The translations under genes and the position numbers were made by a program. DNA of 64,000 nt from Osmia lignaria lignaria (taxonomy: Eukaryota > Arthropoda > Insecta > Hymenoptera > Megachilidae): positions 496,001 to 560,000 of the forward strand of contig NW_027478167.1 in the NCBI RefSeq assembly GCF_051020975.1, given 5' to 3'. The notes under the pieces were generated by a model. The model was not told the origin of the DNA and did not search any database. It was given only the letters and a program-made list of their open reading frames with translations. Of this stretch, positions 20,908-34,425 are shown piece after piece; the stretch's first letter is position 1, and the number at the start of each line of letters is the position of its first letter.

Positions 20908-22840
20908 TTGCAGATATATCTCAAGGGAAGGGGCCTGACGGACATATTTCGAGATATTTCTCCTTCTTGTTGTTCTTCTTCTGCACAGCTAAGCTGGAAG
21001 TGGCATTTACAGCTCGCAATAGTGCAGAGTTATCTCAAAGAAAGGGGCCACGGTGTTTCTGTATCTCTATTATGTTGGTGCGGCTTCGGAACTTTTAAAT
21101 ATCTTGATATATCTCGAGAACTACGCATCTGATCAAAAAATATCATAGAACATAAAAAGTAGGACACTTAATTCTCTACAAAAAAGGTCTCTTAACATTT
21201 TGCCATAGCTCGCTTCGTTTCCGAGATATTTGCAGATTTATCTCAAGGAAAGGGGCCTGACGGACATATTTCGAGATATTTCTTCTTCTTGTTGTTCTTC
21301 TTCTGCACAGCTAAACTGGAAGTGGCATTTCCAGCTCGCAATAGTGCAGAGTTATCTCAAAGAAAGGGGCCACGGTGTTTCTGTATCTCTATTATGTTGG
21401 TGCGGCTTCGGAACTTTTAAATATCTCAATATATCTCGAAAACTACGCTTCTGATCAAAAAATATCATAGAACGTAAATTGTAGGAAACATAATTCTCTA
21501 CAAAAAACGTCTCTTAACATTTTGCCATAGCTCGCTTCGTTTCCGAGATACTTGCAGATTCAGCTCACAGGAACGGGCCTGACGGACATATTTCGAGATA
21601 TTTTTTCCTCTTGTTGTTCTTCTTCTGCACAGCTAAGCTGGAAGTGGCATTTACAGCTCGCAATAGTGCAGAGTTATCTCAAAGAAAGGGGCCACGGTGT
21701 TTCTGTATCTCTATTATGTTGGTGCGGCTTCGGAACTTTTAAATATCTCGATATATCTCGAAAACTACGCATCTGATCAAAAAATATCATAGAACATAAA
21801 AAGTAGGAAACTTAGTTCTCTACAAATAAGGTCTCTTAATATTTTGCCATAGCTCGCTTCGTTTCCGAGATATTTGCAGATTTATCACAAGGGAAGGGGC
21901 CTGACGGACATATTTCGAGATATTTCTTCTTCTTGTTGTTCTTCTTCTGCACAGCTAAGCTGGAAGTGGCATTTGCGGGTCGCACTAGTGCAGAGTTATC
22001 TCAAAGAAAGGGGCAACGGTGTTTCTGTATCTCTATTATGTTGGTGCGGCTTCGGAACTTTTAAATATCTCGATATATCTCGAAAACTACGCTTCTGATC
22101 AAAAAATATCGTAGAACGTAAATTGTAGGAAACATAATTCTCTACAAAAAAGGTCTCTAAACATTTTGCCATAGCTGGCTTCGTTTCCGAGATATTTGCA
22201 GATATATCTCAAGGGAAGGGGCCTGACGGACATATTTCGAGATATTTCTTCTTCTTGTTGTTCTTCTTCTGCACAGCTAAGCTGGAAGTGGCATTTGCAG
22301 CTCGCAATAGTGCAGAGTTATCTCAAAGAAAGGGGCCACGGTGTTTCTGTATCTCTATTATGTTGGTGCGGCTTCGGAACTTTTAAATATCTTGATATAT
22401 CTCGAGAACTACGCATCTGATCAAAAAATATCATAGAACCTAAAAAGTAGGAAACTTAATTCTCTACAAAAAAGGTCTCTTCACATTTTGCCATAGCTCG
22501 CTTGGTTTCCGAGATATTTGCAGATTTATCTCAAGGGAAGGGGCCTGACGGACATACTTCGAGATATTTCTTCTTCTTGTTGTTCTTCTTCTCCACAGCT
22601 AAGTTGGAAGTGGCATTTGCGGCTCGCACTAGTGCAGAGTTATCTCAAAGAAAGGGGCCACGGTGTTTCTGTATCTGTATTATGTTGGTGCGGCTTCGGA
22701 ACTTTTAAATATCTTGATATATCTCGAGAACTACGCATCTGATCAAAAAATATCATAGAACATAAAAAGTAGGAAACTTAATTCTCTACAAAAAAGGTCT
22801 CTTAACATTTTTGCCATAGCTCGCTTCGTTTCCGAGATAT
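20908..22840. repeat. Third occurrence of the block B core (six monomers)
   Basis: Monomers M65-M70 repeat M25-M30 (8031-9963) in order and total length (1,933 bp each): CTCCTTC, CTAAACTGG, GATTCAGCTCAC, TATCACAAGG with GGCAACGG, CTGGCTTCG start, CTCCACAGC with T5. It retains the monomer that version 2 lost, so it derives from a version-1-like source. Confidence 0.85.
22518..22840. repeat. 323-bp monomer (+1, T5 run)
   Basis: T5 at 22808-22812, CTCCACAGC class; partner of 9641 and 17692 in the third block B occurrence. Confidence 0.9.
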
Positions 22841-23162
22841 TTGCAGATTTATCTCAAAGGAAGGGGCCTGACGGACATACTTCGAGATATTTCTTCTTCT
22901 TGTTGTTCTTCTTCTGCACAGCTAAACTGGAAGTGGCATTTCCAGCTCGCAATAGTGCAGAGTTATCTCAAAGAAAGGGGCCACGGTGTTTCTGTATCTC
23001 TATTATGTTGGTGCGGCTTCGGAACTTTTAAATATCTTGATAGATCTCGAGAACTACGCATCTGATCAAAAAATATCATAGAACATAAAAAGTAGGAAAC
23101 TTAATTCTCTACAAAAAAGGTCTCTTAACATTTTGCCATAGCTCGCTTCGTTTCCGAGGTAT

Positions 23163-23806
23163 TTGCAGATTTATCTCAAGGGAAGGGGCCTGACGGACAT
23201 ACTTCGAGATATTTCTTCTTCTTGTTGTTCTTCTCCTGCACAGCTAAGCTGGAAGTGGCATTTGCGGCTCGCACTAGTGCAGAGTTATCTCAAAGTAAGT
23301 GGCCACGGTGTTTCTGTATCTCTATTATGTTGGTGCGGCTTCGGAACTTTTAAATATCTTGATATATCTCGAGATCTACGCATCTGATCAAAAAATATCA
23401 TAGAACATAGAAAGTTGGAAGCTTAATTCTCTACAAAAAAGGTCTCTTAACATTTTGCCATAGCTCGCTTGGTTTCCGAGATATTTGCAGATGTATCTCA
23501 AGGGAAGGGGCCTGACGGACATATTTCGAGATATTTCTTCTTCTTGTTGTTCTTCTTCTGCACAGCTAAGCTGGCAGTGGCTTTTGCAGCTCGCAATAGT
23601 GCAGAGTTATCTCAAAGAAAGGGGCCACGGTGTTTCTGAATCTCTATTATGTTGGTGCGGCTTCGGAACTTTCAAATATCTTGATATATCTCGAGAACTA
23701 CGCGTCTGATCAAAAAATATGATAGAACATAAAAAGTAGCAAACTTAATTCTCTACAAAAAAGGTCTCTTAACATTTTGCCATAGCCCGCTTCGTTTCCG
23801 AGATAT
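23163..23806. repeat. Two-monomer module CAAAGTAAG + TGAATCTC, copy 3
   Basis: Offset 3,537 bp from copy 2 with the same private variants, as part of the 11-monomer period that starts at 19304. Confidence 0.85.
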
Positions 23807-24122
23807 TTGCAGATTTATCTCAAGGGAAGGGGCCTGACGGACATGTTTCGAGATATTTCTTCTTCTTGTTGTTCTTCTTTTGCACAGCTAAGTTGGAAGT
23901 GGCATTTGCGGCTCGCACTAGTGCATCTCAAAGAAAGGGGCCTCGGTGTTTCTGTATCTCTATTATGTTGGTGCGGATTCGGAACTTTTAAATATCTCGA
24001 TATATCTCGAAAACTACGCTTCTGATCAAAAAATATCATAGAACATAAAAAGTAGGAAACCTAATTCTCTACAAAAAAGGTCTCCTAACATTTTGCCATA
24101 GCTCGCTTCGTTTCCGAGATAT
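23807..24122. repeat. 316-bp monomer (-6), partner of 20270
   Basis: Same six-base deletion at 23921-23929 and the same CTTTTGCAC and GGGCCTCGG, with a private GCGGATTCGG. Confirms duplication of the 11-monomer unit after the deletion arose. Confidence 0.92.
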
Positions 24123-25732
24123 TTGCAGATACATCTCAAGGGAAGGGGCCTGACGGACATATTTCAAGATATTTCTTCTTCTTGTTGTTCTTCTTCTGCA
24201 CAGCTAATCTGGAAGTGGCATTTGCAGCTCGCAATAGTGCAGAGTTATCTCAAAGAAAGGGGCCACGGTGTTTCTGTATCTCTATTATGTTGGTGCGGCT
24301 TCGGAACTTTTAAATATCTCGATATATCTCGAAAACTACGCTTCTGATCAAAAAATATCATAGAACATAAATTGTAGAAAACATAATTCTCTACAAAAAA
24401 GGTCTCTTAAGATTTTGCCATAGCTCGCTTCGTTTCCGAGATATTTGCAGATATATCTCAAGGGAAGTGGCCTGACGGACATATTTCGAGATATTTCTTC
24501 TTCTTGTTGTTCTTCTTCTGCACAGGTAAGCTGGAAGTGGCATTTGCAGCTCGCAATAGTGCAGAGTTATCTCAAAGAAAGGGGCCACGGTGTTTCTGTA
24601 TCTCTATTATGTTGGTGTGGCTTCGGAACTTTTAAATATCTTGATATATCTCGAGAACTACGCATCTGATCAAAAAATATCATAGAACATAAAAAGTAGG
24701 AAACTTAATTCTCTACAAAAAAGGTCTCTTAACATTTTGCCATAGCTCGCTTCGTTTCCGAGATATTTGCAGATTTATCTCAAGGGAAGGGGCCTGACGG
24801 ACATACTTCGAGATATTTCTTCTTCTTGTTGTTCTTCTTCTGCACAGCTAAGCTGGAAGTGGCATTTGCGGCTCGCACTAGTGCAGAGTTATCTCAAAGA
24901 AAGGGGCCACGGTGTTTCTGTATCTCTATTATGTTGGTGCGGCTTCGGAACTTTTAAATATCTCGATATATCTCGAAAACTACGCATCTGATCAAAAAAT
25001 ATCATAGAACATAAAAAGTAGGAAACATAATTCTCTACAAAAAAGGTCTCCTAACATTTTGCCATAGCTCGCTTCGTTTCCGAGATATTTGCAGATTTAT
25101 CTCAAGGGAAGGGGCCTGACGGACATACTTCGAGATATTTGTTCTTCTTGTTGTTCTTCTTCTGCACAGTTAAGCTGGAAGTGGCATTTGCGGCTCGCAC
25201 TAGTGCAGAGTTATCTCAAAGAAAGGGGCCACGGTGTTTCTGTATCCCTATTATGTTGGTGCGGCTTCGGAACTTTCAAATATCTTGATATATCTCGAGA
25301 ACTACGCGTCTGATCAAAAAATATGATAGAACATAAAAAGTAGCAAACTTAATTCTCTACAAAAAAGGTCTCGTAACATTTTGCCATAGCCCGCTTCGTT
25401 TCCGAGATATTTGCAGATTTATCTCAAGGGAAGGGGCCTGACGGACATGTTTCGAGATATTTCTTCTTCTTGTTGTTCTTCTTCTGCACAGCTAAGTTGG
25501 AAGTGGCATTTGCGGCTCGCACTAGTGCAGAGTTATCTCAAAGAAAGGGGCCACGGTGTTTCTGTATCTCTATTATGTTGATGCGGCTTCGGAACTTTTA
25601 AATATCTTGATATATCTCGAGAACTACGCATCTGATCAAAAAATATCATAGAACATAAAAAGTAGGAAACTTAATTCTCTACAAAAAAGGTCTCTTAACA
25701 TTTTGCCATAGCTCGCTTCGTTTCCGAGATAT

Positions 25733-26376
25733 TTGCAGATTTATCTCAAGGGAAGGGGCCTGACGGACATACTTCGAGATATTTCTTCTTCTTGTTGTTC
25801 TTCTCCTGCACAGCTAAGCTGGAAGTGGCATTTGCGGCTCGCACTAGTGCAGAGTTATCTCAAAGAAAGGGGCCACGGTGTTTCTGTATCTTTATTATGT
25901 TGGTGCGGCTTCGGAACTTTTAAACATCTCGATATATCTCGAAAACTACGCTTCTGATCAAAAAATATCATAGAACATAAATTGTAGAAAACATAATTCT
26001 CTACAAAAAAGGTCTCTTAAGATTTTGCCATAGCTCGCTTCGTTTCCGAGATATTTGCAGATATATCTCAAGGGAAGGGGCCTGACGGACATATTTCGAG
26101 ATATTTCTTCTTCTTGTTGTTCTTCTTCTGCAAAGCTAAGCTGGAAGTGGCATTTGCAGCTCGCAATAGTGCAGAGTTATCTCAAAGAAAGGGGCCACGG
26201 TGTTTCTGTATCTCTATTATGTTGGTGCGGCTTCGGAACTTTTAAATATCTTGATATATCTCGAGAACTACGCATCTGATCAAAAAATATCATAGAACAT
26301 AAAAAGTAGGAAACTTAATTCTCTACAAAAAAGGTCTCTTAACATTTTGCCATAGCTCGCTTGGTTTCCGAGATAT
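25733..26376. repeat. Two-monomer module CTTCTCC + TGCAAAGC, copy 1
   Basis: The first monomer has CTTCTCCTGC, TCTTTATTATG and AAACATCTCG. The second has TGCAAAGCTAAG where all others have TGCACAGC. The pair recurs at 35392-36035. Confidence 0.85.
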
Positions 26377-26698
26377 TTGCAGATTTATCTCAAGGGAAGG
26401 GGCCTGACGGACATATTTCGAGATATTTCTTCTTCTTGTTGTTCTTCTTCTGCACAGCTAAGCTGGAAGTGGCATTTGCAGCTCGCAATAGTGCAGAGTT
26501 ATCTCAAAGAAAGGGGCCACGGTGTTTCTGTATCTCTATTATGTTGGTGCGGCTTCGGAACTTTCAAATATCTTGATATATCTCGAGAACTACGCGTCTG
26601 ATCAAAAAATATGATAGAACATAAAAAGTAGCAAACTTAGTTCTCTACAAAAAAGGTCTCTTAACATTTTGCCATAGCCCGCTTCGTTTCCGAGATAT

Positions 26699-27019
26699 TT
26701 GCAGATTTATCTCAAGGGAAGGGGCCTGACGGACATGTTTCGAGATATTTCTTCTTCTTGTTGTTCTTCTTCTGCACAGCTAAGTTGGAAAGGCATTTGC
26801 GGCTCGCACTAGTGCAGAGTTATCTCAAAGAAAGGGGCCACGGTGTTTCTGTATCTCTATTATGTTGGTGCGGCTTCGGAACTTTTAAATATCTTGATAT
26901 ATCTCGAGAACTACGCATCTGATCAAAAAATATCATAGAACATAAAAAGTAGAAAACTTAATTCTCTACAAAAAAGGTCTCTTAACATTTTGCCATAGCT
27001 CGCTTCGTTTCCGAGATAT
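26699..27019. repeat. 321-bp monomer (-1)
   Basis: TTGGAAAGGCATT at about 26785-26797 lacks one base of TTGGAAGTGGCATT. I saw no second copy of this deletion. Confidence 0.88.
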
Positions 27020-27985
27020 TTGCAGATGTATCTCAAGGGAAGGGGCCTGACGGACATACTTCGAGATATTTCTTCTTCTTGTTGTTCTTCTTCTGCACAG
27101 CTAAGCTGGAAGTGGCATTTGCGGCTGGCACTAGTGCAGACTTATCTCAAAGAAAGGGGCCGCGGTGTTTCTGTATCTCTATTATGTTGGTGCGGCTTCG
27201 GAACTTTCAAATATCTCGATATATCTCGAAAACTACGCTTCTGATCAAAAAATATCATAGAACATAAAAAGTAGGAAACCTGATTCTCTACAAAAAAGGT
27301 CTCCTAACATTTTGCCATAGCTCGCTTCGTTTCCGAGATATTTGCAGATACATCTCAAGGGAAGGGGCCTGACGGACATATTTCAAGATATTTCTTCTTC
27401 TTGTTGTTCTTCTTCTGCACAGCTAAGCTGGAAGTGGCATTTGCAGCTCGCAATAGTGCAGAGTTATCTCAAAGAAAGGGGCCACGGTGTTTCTGTATCT
27501 CTATTATGTTGGTGCGGCTTCGGAACTTTTAAATATCTCGATATATCTCGAAAACTACGCTTCTGATCAAAAAATATCATAGAACGTAAATTGTAGGAAA
27601 CATAATTCTCTACAAAAAAGGTCTCTTAAGATTTTGCCATAGCTCGCTTCGTTTCCGAGATATTTGCAGATATATCTCAAGGGAAGTGGCCTGACGGACA
27701 TATTTCGAGATATTTCTTCTTCTTGTTGTTCTTCTTCTGCACAGGTAAGCTGGAAGTGGCATTTGCAGCTCGCAATAGTGCAGAGTTATCTCAAAGAAAG
27801 GGGCCACGGTGTTTCTGTATCTCTATTATGGTGGTGTGGCTTCGGAACTTTTAAATATCTTGATATATCTCGAGAACTACGCATCTGATCAAAAAATATC
27901 ATAGAACATAAAAAGTAGGAAACTTAATTCTCTACAAAAAAGGTCTCTTAACATTTTGCCATAGCTCGCTTCGTTTCCGAGATAT
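27020..27985. repeat. Three-monomer module GCTGGCACT / TTTCAAGAT / CACAGGTAAG, copy 1
   Basis: M84-M86 recur at 36036-37001 at 9,016 bp (28 monomers). Shared marks include GATGTATC, GCAGACTTA, AAACCTGATT, GATACATC with TTTCAAGAT, GGGAAGTGGCC, CACAGGTAAGC and TATGGTGGTGTGG. Confidence 0.85.
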
Positions 27986-30900
27986 TTGCAGATACATCTC
28001 AAGGGAAGGGGCCTGACGGACATACTTCGAGATATTTGTTCTTCTTGTTGTTCTTCTTCTGCACAGTTAAGCTGGAAGTGGCATTTGCGGCTCGCACTAG
28101 TGCAGAGTTATCTCAAAGAAAGGGGCCACGGTGTTTCTGTATCTCTATTATGTTGGTGCGGCTTCGGAACTTTCAAATATCTTGATATATCTCGAGAACT
28201 ACGCGTCTGATCAAAAAATATGATAGAACATAAAAAGTAGCAAACTTAATTCTCTACAAAAAAGGTCTCGTAACATTTTGCCATAGCCCGCTTCGTTTCC
28301 GAGATATTTGCAGATTTATCTCAAGGGAAGGGGCCTGACGGACATGTTTCGAGATATTTCTTCTTCTTGTTGTTCTTCTTCTGCACAGCTAAGTTGGAAG
28401 TGGCATTTGCGGCTCGCACTAGTGCAGAGTTATCTCAAAGAAAGGGGCCACGGTGTTTCTGTATCTCTATTATGTTGATGCGGCTTCGGAACTTTTAAAT
28501 ATCTTGATATATCTCGAGAACTACGCTTCTGATCAAAAAATATCATACAACATAAATTGTAGAAAACATAATTCTCTACAAAAAAGGTCTCTTAAGATTT
28601 TGCCATAGCTCGCTTCGTTTCCGAGATATTTGCAGATATATCTCAAGGGAAGGGGCCTGACGGACATATTTCGAGATATTTCTTCTTCTTGTTGTTCTTC
28701 TTCTGCACAGCTAAGCTGGAAGTGGCATTTGCAGCTCGCAATAGTGCAGAGTTATCTCAAAGAAAGGGGCCACGGTGTTTCTGTATCTCTATTATGTTGG
28801 TGCGGCTTCGGAACTTTTAAATATCTTGATATATCTCGAGAACTACGCATCTGATCAAAAAATATCATAGAAGATAAAAAGTAGGAAACATAATTCTCTA
28901 CAAAAAAGGTCTCTTAACATTTTGCCATAGCTCGCTTCGTTTCCGAGATATTTGCAGATTTATCTCAAGGGAAGGGGCCTGACGGACATACGTCGAGATA
29001 TTTCTTCTTCTTGTTGTTCTTCTTCTGCACAGCTAAGCTGGAAGTGGCATTTGCGGCTCGCACTAGTGCAGAGTTATCTCAAAGAAAGGGGCCACGGTGT
29101 TTCTGTATCTCTATTATGTTGGTGCGGCTTCGGAACTTTCAAATATCTTGATATATCTCGAGAACTACGCGTCTGATCAAAAAATATGATAGAACATAAA
29201 AAGGAGCAAACTTAATTCTCTACAAAAAAGGTCTCTTAACATTTTGCCATAGCCCGCTTCGTTTCCGAGATATTTGCAGATTTATCTCAAGGGAAGGGGC
29301 CTGACGGACATGTTTCGAGATATTTCTTCTTCTTGTTGTTCTTCTTCTGCACAGCTAAGTTGGAAGTGGCATTTGCGGCTCGCACTAGTGCAGAGTTATC
29401 TCAAAGAAAGGGGCCACGGTGTTTCTGTATCTCTATTATGTTGGTGCGGCTTCGGAACTTTTAAATATCTTGATATATCTCGAGAACTACGCATCTGATC
29501 AAAAAATATCATAGAACATAAAAAGTAGGAAACTTAATTCTCTACAAAAAAGGTCTCTTAACATTTTGCCATAGCTCGCTTCGTTTCCGAGATATTTGCA
29601 GATTTATCTCAAGGGAAGGGGCCTGACAGACATACTTCGAGATATTTCTTCTTCTTGTTGCTCTTCTTCTGCACAGCTAAGCTGGAAGTGGCATTTGCGG
29701 CTCGCACTAGTGCAGAGTTATCTCAACGAATGGGGCCACGGTGTTTCTGTATCTCTATTATGTTGGTGCGGCTTCGGAACTTTTAAATATCTCGATATAT
29801 CTCGAAAACTACGCTTCTGATCAAAAAATATCATAGAACATAAATTATAGAAAACATAATTCTCTACAAAAAAGGTCTCTTAACATTTTGCCATAGCTCG
29901 CTTCGTTTCCGAGATATTTGCAGACATATCTCAAGGGAAGGGGCCTGACGGACATATTTCGAGATATTTCTTCTTCTTGTTGTTCTTCTTCTGCACAGCT
30001 AAGCTGGAAGTGGCATTTGCAGCTCGCAATAGTGCAGAGTTATCTCAAAGAAAGGGGCCACGGTGTTTCTGTATCTCTATTATGTTGGTGCGGCTTCGGA
30101 ACTTTTAAATATCTTGATATATCTCGAGAACTACGCATCTGATCAAAAAATATCATAGAACATAAAAAGTAGGAAACTTAATTCTCTACAAAAAAGGTCT
30201 CTTAACATTTTGCCATAGCTCGCTTCGTTTCCGAGATATTTGCAGATTTATCTCAAGGGAAGGGGCCTGACGGACATATTTCGAGATATTTCTTCTTCTT
30301 GTTGTTCTTCTTCTGCACAGCTAAGCTAGAAGAGGCATTTGCAGCTCGCAATAGTGCAGAGTTATCTCAAAGAAAGGGGCCACGGTGTTTCTGCATCTCT
30401 ATTATGTTGGTGCGGCTTCGGAACTTTTAAATATCTCGATATATCTCGAAAACTACGCTTCTGATCAAAAAATACCATAGAACATAAATTGTAGGAAACA
30501 TAATTCTCTACAAAAAAGGTCTCCTAACATTTTGCCATAGCTCGCTTCGTTTCCGAGATATTTGCAGATTTATCTCAAGGGAAGGGGCCTGACGGACATA
30601 TTTCGAGATATTTCTTCTTCTTGTTGTTCTTCTTCTGCACAGCTAAGCTGGAAGTGGCATTTGCGGCTCGCACTAGTGCAGAGTTATCTCAAAGAAAGGG
30701 GCCACGGTGTTTCCGTATCTCTATTATGTTGGTGCGGCTTCGGAACTTTTAAATATCTCGATATATCTCGAAAACTACGCTTCTGATCAAAAAATATCAT
30801 AGAACATAAATTGTAGAAAACATAATTCTCTACAAAAAAGGTCTCTTAAGATTTTGCCATAGCTCGCTTCGTTTCCGAGATATTTGCAGATATATCTCAA

Positions 30901-31205
30901 GGGAATGGGCCTGACGGACATGTTTCGAGATATTTCTTCTTCTTGTTGTTCTTCTTCTGCACAGCTAAGTTGGAAGTGGCATTTGCGGCTCGCACTAGTG
31001 CAGAGTTATCTCAAAGAAAGGGGCCACGGTGTTTCTGTATCTCTATTATGTTGGTGCGGCTTCGGAACTTTTAAATATCTTGATATATCTCGAGAACTAC
31101 GCATCTGATCAAAAAATATCATAGAACATAAAAAGTAGGAAACTTAATTTTCTACAAAAAAGGTCTCTTAACATTTTGCCATAGCTCGCTTCGTTTCCGA
31201 GATAT
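27986..31205. repeat. Ten-monomer segment, left member of a 29-monomer period
   Basis: M87-M96 match 37324-40543 at exactly 9,338 bp (29 x 322). Order of marks: ATTTGTTC, GTTGATGCGG, AGAAGATAAAAAG tail, CGTCGAG or CTTCGAG, CATGTTTCG, GACAGACAT with CAACGAATGG, a GCAATAG-type copy, GCTAGAAGAGG with CTGCATCTC, TTTCCGTATC, GGGAATGGGCC. Confidence 0.85.
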
Positions 31206-31527
31206 TTGCAGATTTATCTCAAGGGAAGGGGCCTGACGGACATATTTCGAGATATTTCTTCTTCTTGTTGTTCTTCTTCTGCACAGCTAAGCTGGAAGTG
31301 GCATTTGCGGCTCGCACTAGTGCAGAGTTATCTCAAAGAAAGGGGCCACGGTGTTTCTGTATCTCTATTATGTTGGTGCGGCTTCGGAACTTTTAAATAT
31401 CTCGATATATCTCGAAAACTACGCGTCTGATCAAAAAATATGATAGAACATAAAAAGTAGCAAACTTAATTCTCTACAAAAAAGGTCTCGTAACATTTTG
31501 CCATAGCCCGCTTCGTTTCCGAGATAT
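28308..31527. repeat. 10-monomer unit E1 (3,220 bp)
   Basis: Begins with the GTTGATGCGG monomer, which recurs at 31528. Includes the GCTAGAAG, TTTCCGTATC and GGGAATGGG run. Its last monomer (31206) is a mosaic whose tail is of the CGCGTCTG type and leads back to the GTTGATGCGG monomer. Confidence 0.83.
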
Positions 31528-34425
31528 TTGCAGATTTATCTCAAGGGAAGGGGCCTGACGGACATGTTTCGAGATATTTCTTCTTCTTGTTGTTCTTCTT
31601 CTGCACAGCTAAGTTGGAAGTGGCATTTGCGGCTCGCACTAGTGCAGAGTTATCTCAAAGAAAGGGGCCACGGTGTTTCTGTATCTCTATTATGTTGATG
31701 CGGCTTCGGAACTTTTAAATATCTTGATATATCTCGAGAACTACGCTTCTGATCAAAAAATATCGTACAACATAAATTGTAGAAAACATAATTCTCTACA
31801 AAAAAGGTCTCTTAAGATTTTGCCATAGCTCGCTTCGTTTCCGAGATATTTGCAGATATATCTCAAGGGAAGGGGCCTGACGGACATATTTCGAGATATT
31901 TCTTCTTCTTGTTGTTCTTCTTCTGCACAGCTAAGCTGGAAGTGGCATTTGCAGCTCGCAATAGTGCAGAGTTATCTCAAAGAAAGGGGCCACGGTGTTT
32001 CTGTATCTCTATTATGTTGGTGCGGCTTCGGAACTTTTAAATATCTTGATATATCTCGAGAACTACGCATCTGATCAAAAAATATCATAGAAGATAAAAA
32101 GTAGGAAACATAATTCTCTACAAAAAAGGTCTCTTAACATTTTGCCATAGCTCGCTTCGTTTCCGAGATATTTGCAGATTTATCTCAAGGGAAGGGGCCT
32201 GACGGACATACTTCGAGATATTTCTTCTTCTTGTTGTTCTTCTTCTGCACAGCTAAGCTGGAAGTGGCATTTGCGGCTCGCACTAGTGCAGAGTTATCTC
32301 AAAGAAAGGGGCCACGGTGTTTCTGTATCTCTATTATGTTGGTGCGGCTTCGGAACTTTTAAATATCTTGATATATCTCGAGAACTACGCATCTGATCAA
32401 AAAATATCATAGAAGATAAAAAGTAGGAAACTTAATTCTCTACAAAAAAGGTCTCTTAACATTTTGCCATAGCTCGCTTCGTTTCCGAGATATTTGCAGA
32501 TTTATCTCAAGGGAAGGGGCCTGACAGACATACTTCGAGATATTTCTTCTTCTTGTTGCTCTTCTTCTGCACAGCTAAGCTGGAAGTGGCATTTGCGGCT
32601 CGCACTAGTGCAGAGTTATCTCAACGAATGGGGCCACGGTGTTTCTGTATCTCTATTATGTTGGTGCGGCTTCGGAACTTTTAAATATCTCGATATATCT
32701 CGAAAACTACGCTTCTGATCAAAAAATATCATAGAACATAAATTATAGAAAACATAATTCTCTACAAAAAAGGTCTCTTAACATTTTGCCATAGCTCGCT
32801 TCGTTTCCGAGATATTTGCAGACATATCTCAAGGGAAGGGGCCTGACGGACATATTTCGAGATATTTCTTCTTCTTGTTGTTCTTCTTCTGCACAGCTAA
32901 GCTGGAAGTGGCATTTGCAGCTCGCAATAGTGCAGAGTTATCTCAAAGAAAGGGGCCACGGTGTTTCTGTATCTCTATTATGTTGGTGCGGCTTCGGAAC
33001 TTTTAAATATCTTGATATATCTCGAGAACTACGCATCTGATCAAAAAATATCATAGAACATAAAAAGTAGGAAACTTAATTCTCTACAAAAAAGGTCTCT
33101 TAACATTTTGCCATAGCTCGCTTCGTTTCCGAGATATTTGCAGATTTATCTCAAGGGAAGGGGCCTGACGGACATATTTCGAGATATTTCTTCTTCTTGT
33201 TGTTCTTCTTCTGCACAGCTAAGCTAGAAGAGGCATTTGCAGCTCGCAATAGTGCAGAGTTATCTCAAAGAAAGGGGCCACGGTGTTTCTGCATCTCTAT
33301 TATGTTGGTGCGGCTTCGGAACTTTTAAATATCTCGATATATCTCGAAAACTACGCTTCTGATCAAAAAATACCATAGAACATAAATTGTAGGAAACATA
33401 ATTCTCTACAAAAAAGGTCTCCTAACATTTTGCCATAGCTCGCTTCGTTTCCGAGATATTTGCAGATTTATCTCAAGGGAAGGGGCCTGACGGACATATT
33501 TCGAGATATTTCTTCTTCTTGTTGTTCTTCTTCTGCACAGCTAAGCTGGAAGTGGCATTTGCGGCTCGCACTAGTGCAGAGTTATCTCAAAGAAAGGGGC
33601 CACGGTGTTTCCGTATCTCTATTATGTTGGTGCGGCTTCGGAACTTTTAAATATCTCGATATATCTCGAAAACTACGCTTCTGATCAAAAAATATCATAG
33701 AACATAAATTGTAGAAAACATAATTCTCTACAAAAAAGGTCTCTTAAGATTTTGCCATAGCTCGCTTCGTTTCCGAGATATTTGCAGATATATCTCAAGG
33801 GAATGGGCCTGACGGACATGTTTCGAGATATTTCTTCTTCTTGTTGTTCTTCTTCTGCACAGCTAAGTTGGAAGTGGCATTTGCGGCTCGCACTAGTGCA
33901 GAGTTATCTCAAAGAAAGGGGCCACGGTGTTTCTGTATCTCTATTATGTTGGTGCGGCTTCGGAACTTTTAAATATCTTGATATATCTCGAGAACTACGC
34001 ATCTGATCAAAAAATATCATAGAACATAAAAAGTAGGAAACTTAATTTTCTACAAAAAAGGTCTCTTAACATTTTGCCATAGCTCGCTTCGTTTCCGAGA
34101 TATTTGCAGATTTATCTCAAGGGAAGGGGCCTGACGGACATATTTCGAGATATTTCTTCTTCTTGTTGTTCTTCTTCTGCACAGCTAAGCTGGAAGTGGC
34201 ATTTGCGGCTCGCACTAGTGCAGAGTTATCTCAAAGAAAGGGGCCACGGTGTTTCTGTATCTCTATTATGTTGGTGCGGCTTCGGAACTTTTAAATATCT
34301 CGATATATCTCGAAAACTACGCTTCTGATCAGAAAATATCATAGAACATAAATTGTAGAAAACATAATTCTCTACAAAAAAGGTCTCTTAAGATTTTGCC
34401 ATAGCTCGCTTCGTTTCCGAGATAT
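31528..34425. repeat. 9-monomer unit E2 (2,898 bp)
   Basis: Repeats E1 in order but lacks the CATGTTTCG monomer at 29274, so offsets change from 3,220 to 2,898 bp after 32172. The rare GCAGACATATC copy is shared (29918 and 32816). The unit ends with the monomer having a GATCAGAAAATATC tail, the first of the four-monomer module. Confidence 0.83.

Larger units (their letters stand above)
19304..22840. repeat. 11-monomer unit C (3,537 bp)
   Basis: Its first four monomers recur from 22841 at 3,537 bp, which is 11 x 322 with one +1 and one -6 copy. The opening monomer is a mosaic: CAAAGGAAGG and ACTTCGAG as in 9964, then CTAAACTGG and TTTCCAGC as in 8353, then GATAGATCTCG. Monomers 20908-22840 belong to the block B family. 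Confidence 0.85.
22841..24161. repeat. 11-monomer unit C, second partial copy
   Basis: Matches 19304-20624, including the 6-bp deletion monomer. The match stops where this copy turns to CATATTTCAAG while the first has CATACTTCGAG, so only about four monomers of the second unit remain before the array switches to another lineage. Confidence 0.83.
24445..27663. repeat. 10-monomer unit D (3,219 bp)
   Basis: Runs from the GGGAAGTGGCC / CACAGGTAAGC monomer at 24445 to its next occurrence at 27664. Contents in order include CGCATCTG-tailed 24767, ATTTGTTC with CACAGTTAAGC (25089), GTTGATGCGG (25411), CTTCTCCTGC with TCTTTATT (25733), TGCAAAGC (26055), a GCTTGGTTT copy (26377), a 321-bp copy (26699) and GCTGGCACTAG with GCAGACTTA (27020). 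Several of these recur at 35.4-37.9 kb. Confidence 0.8.
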
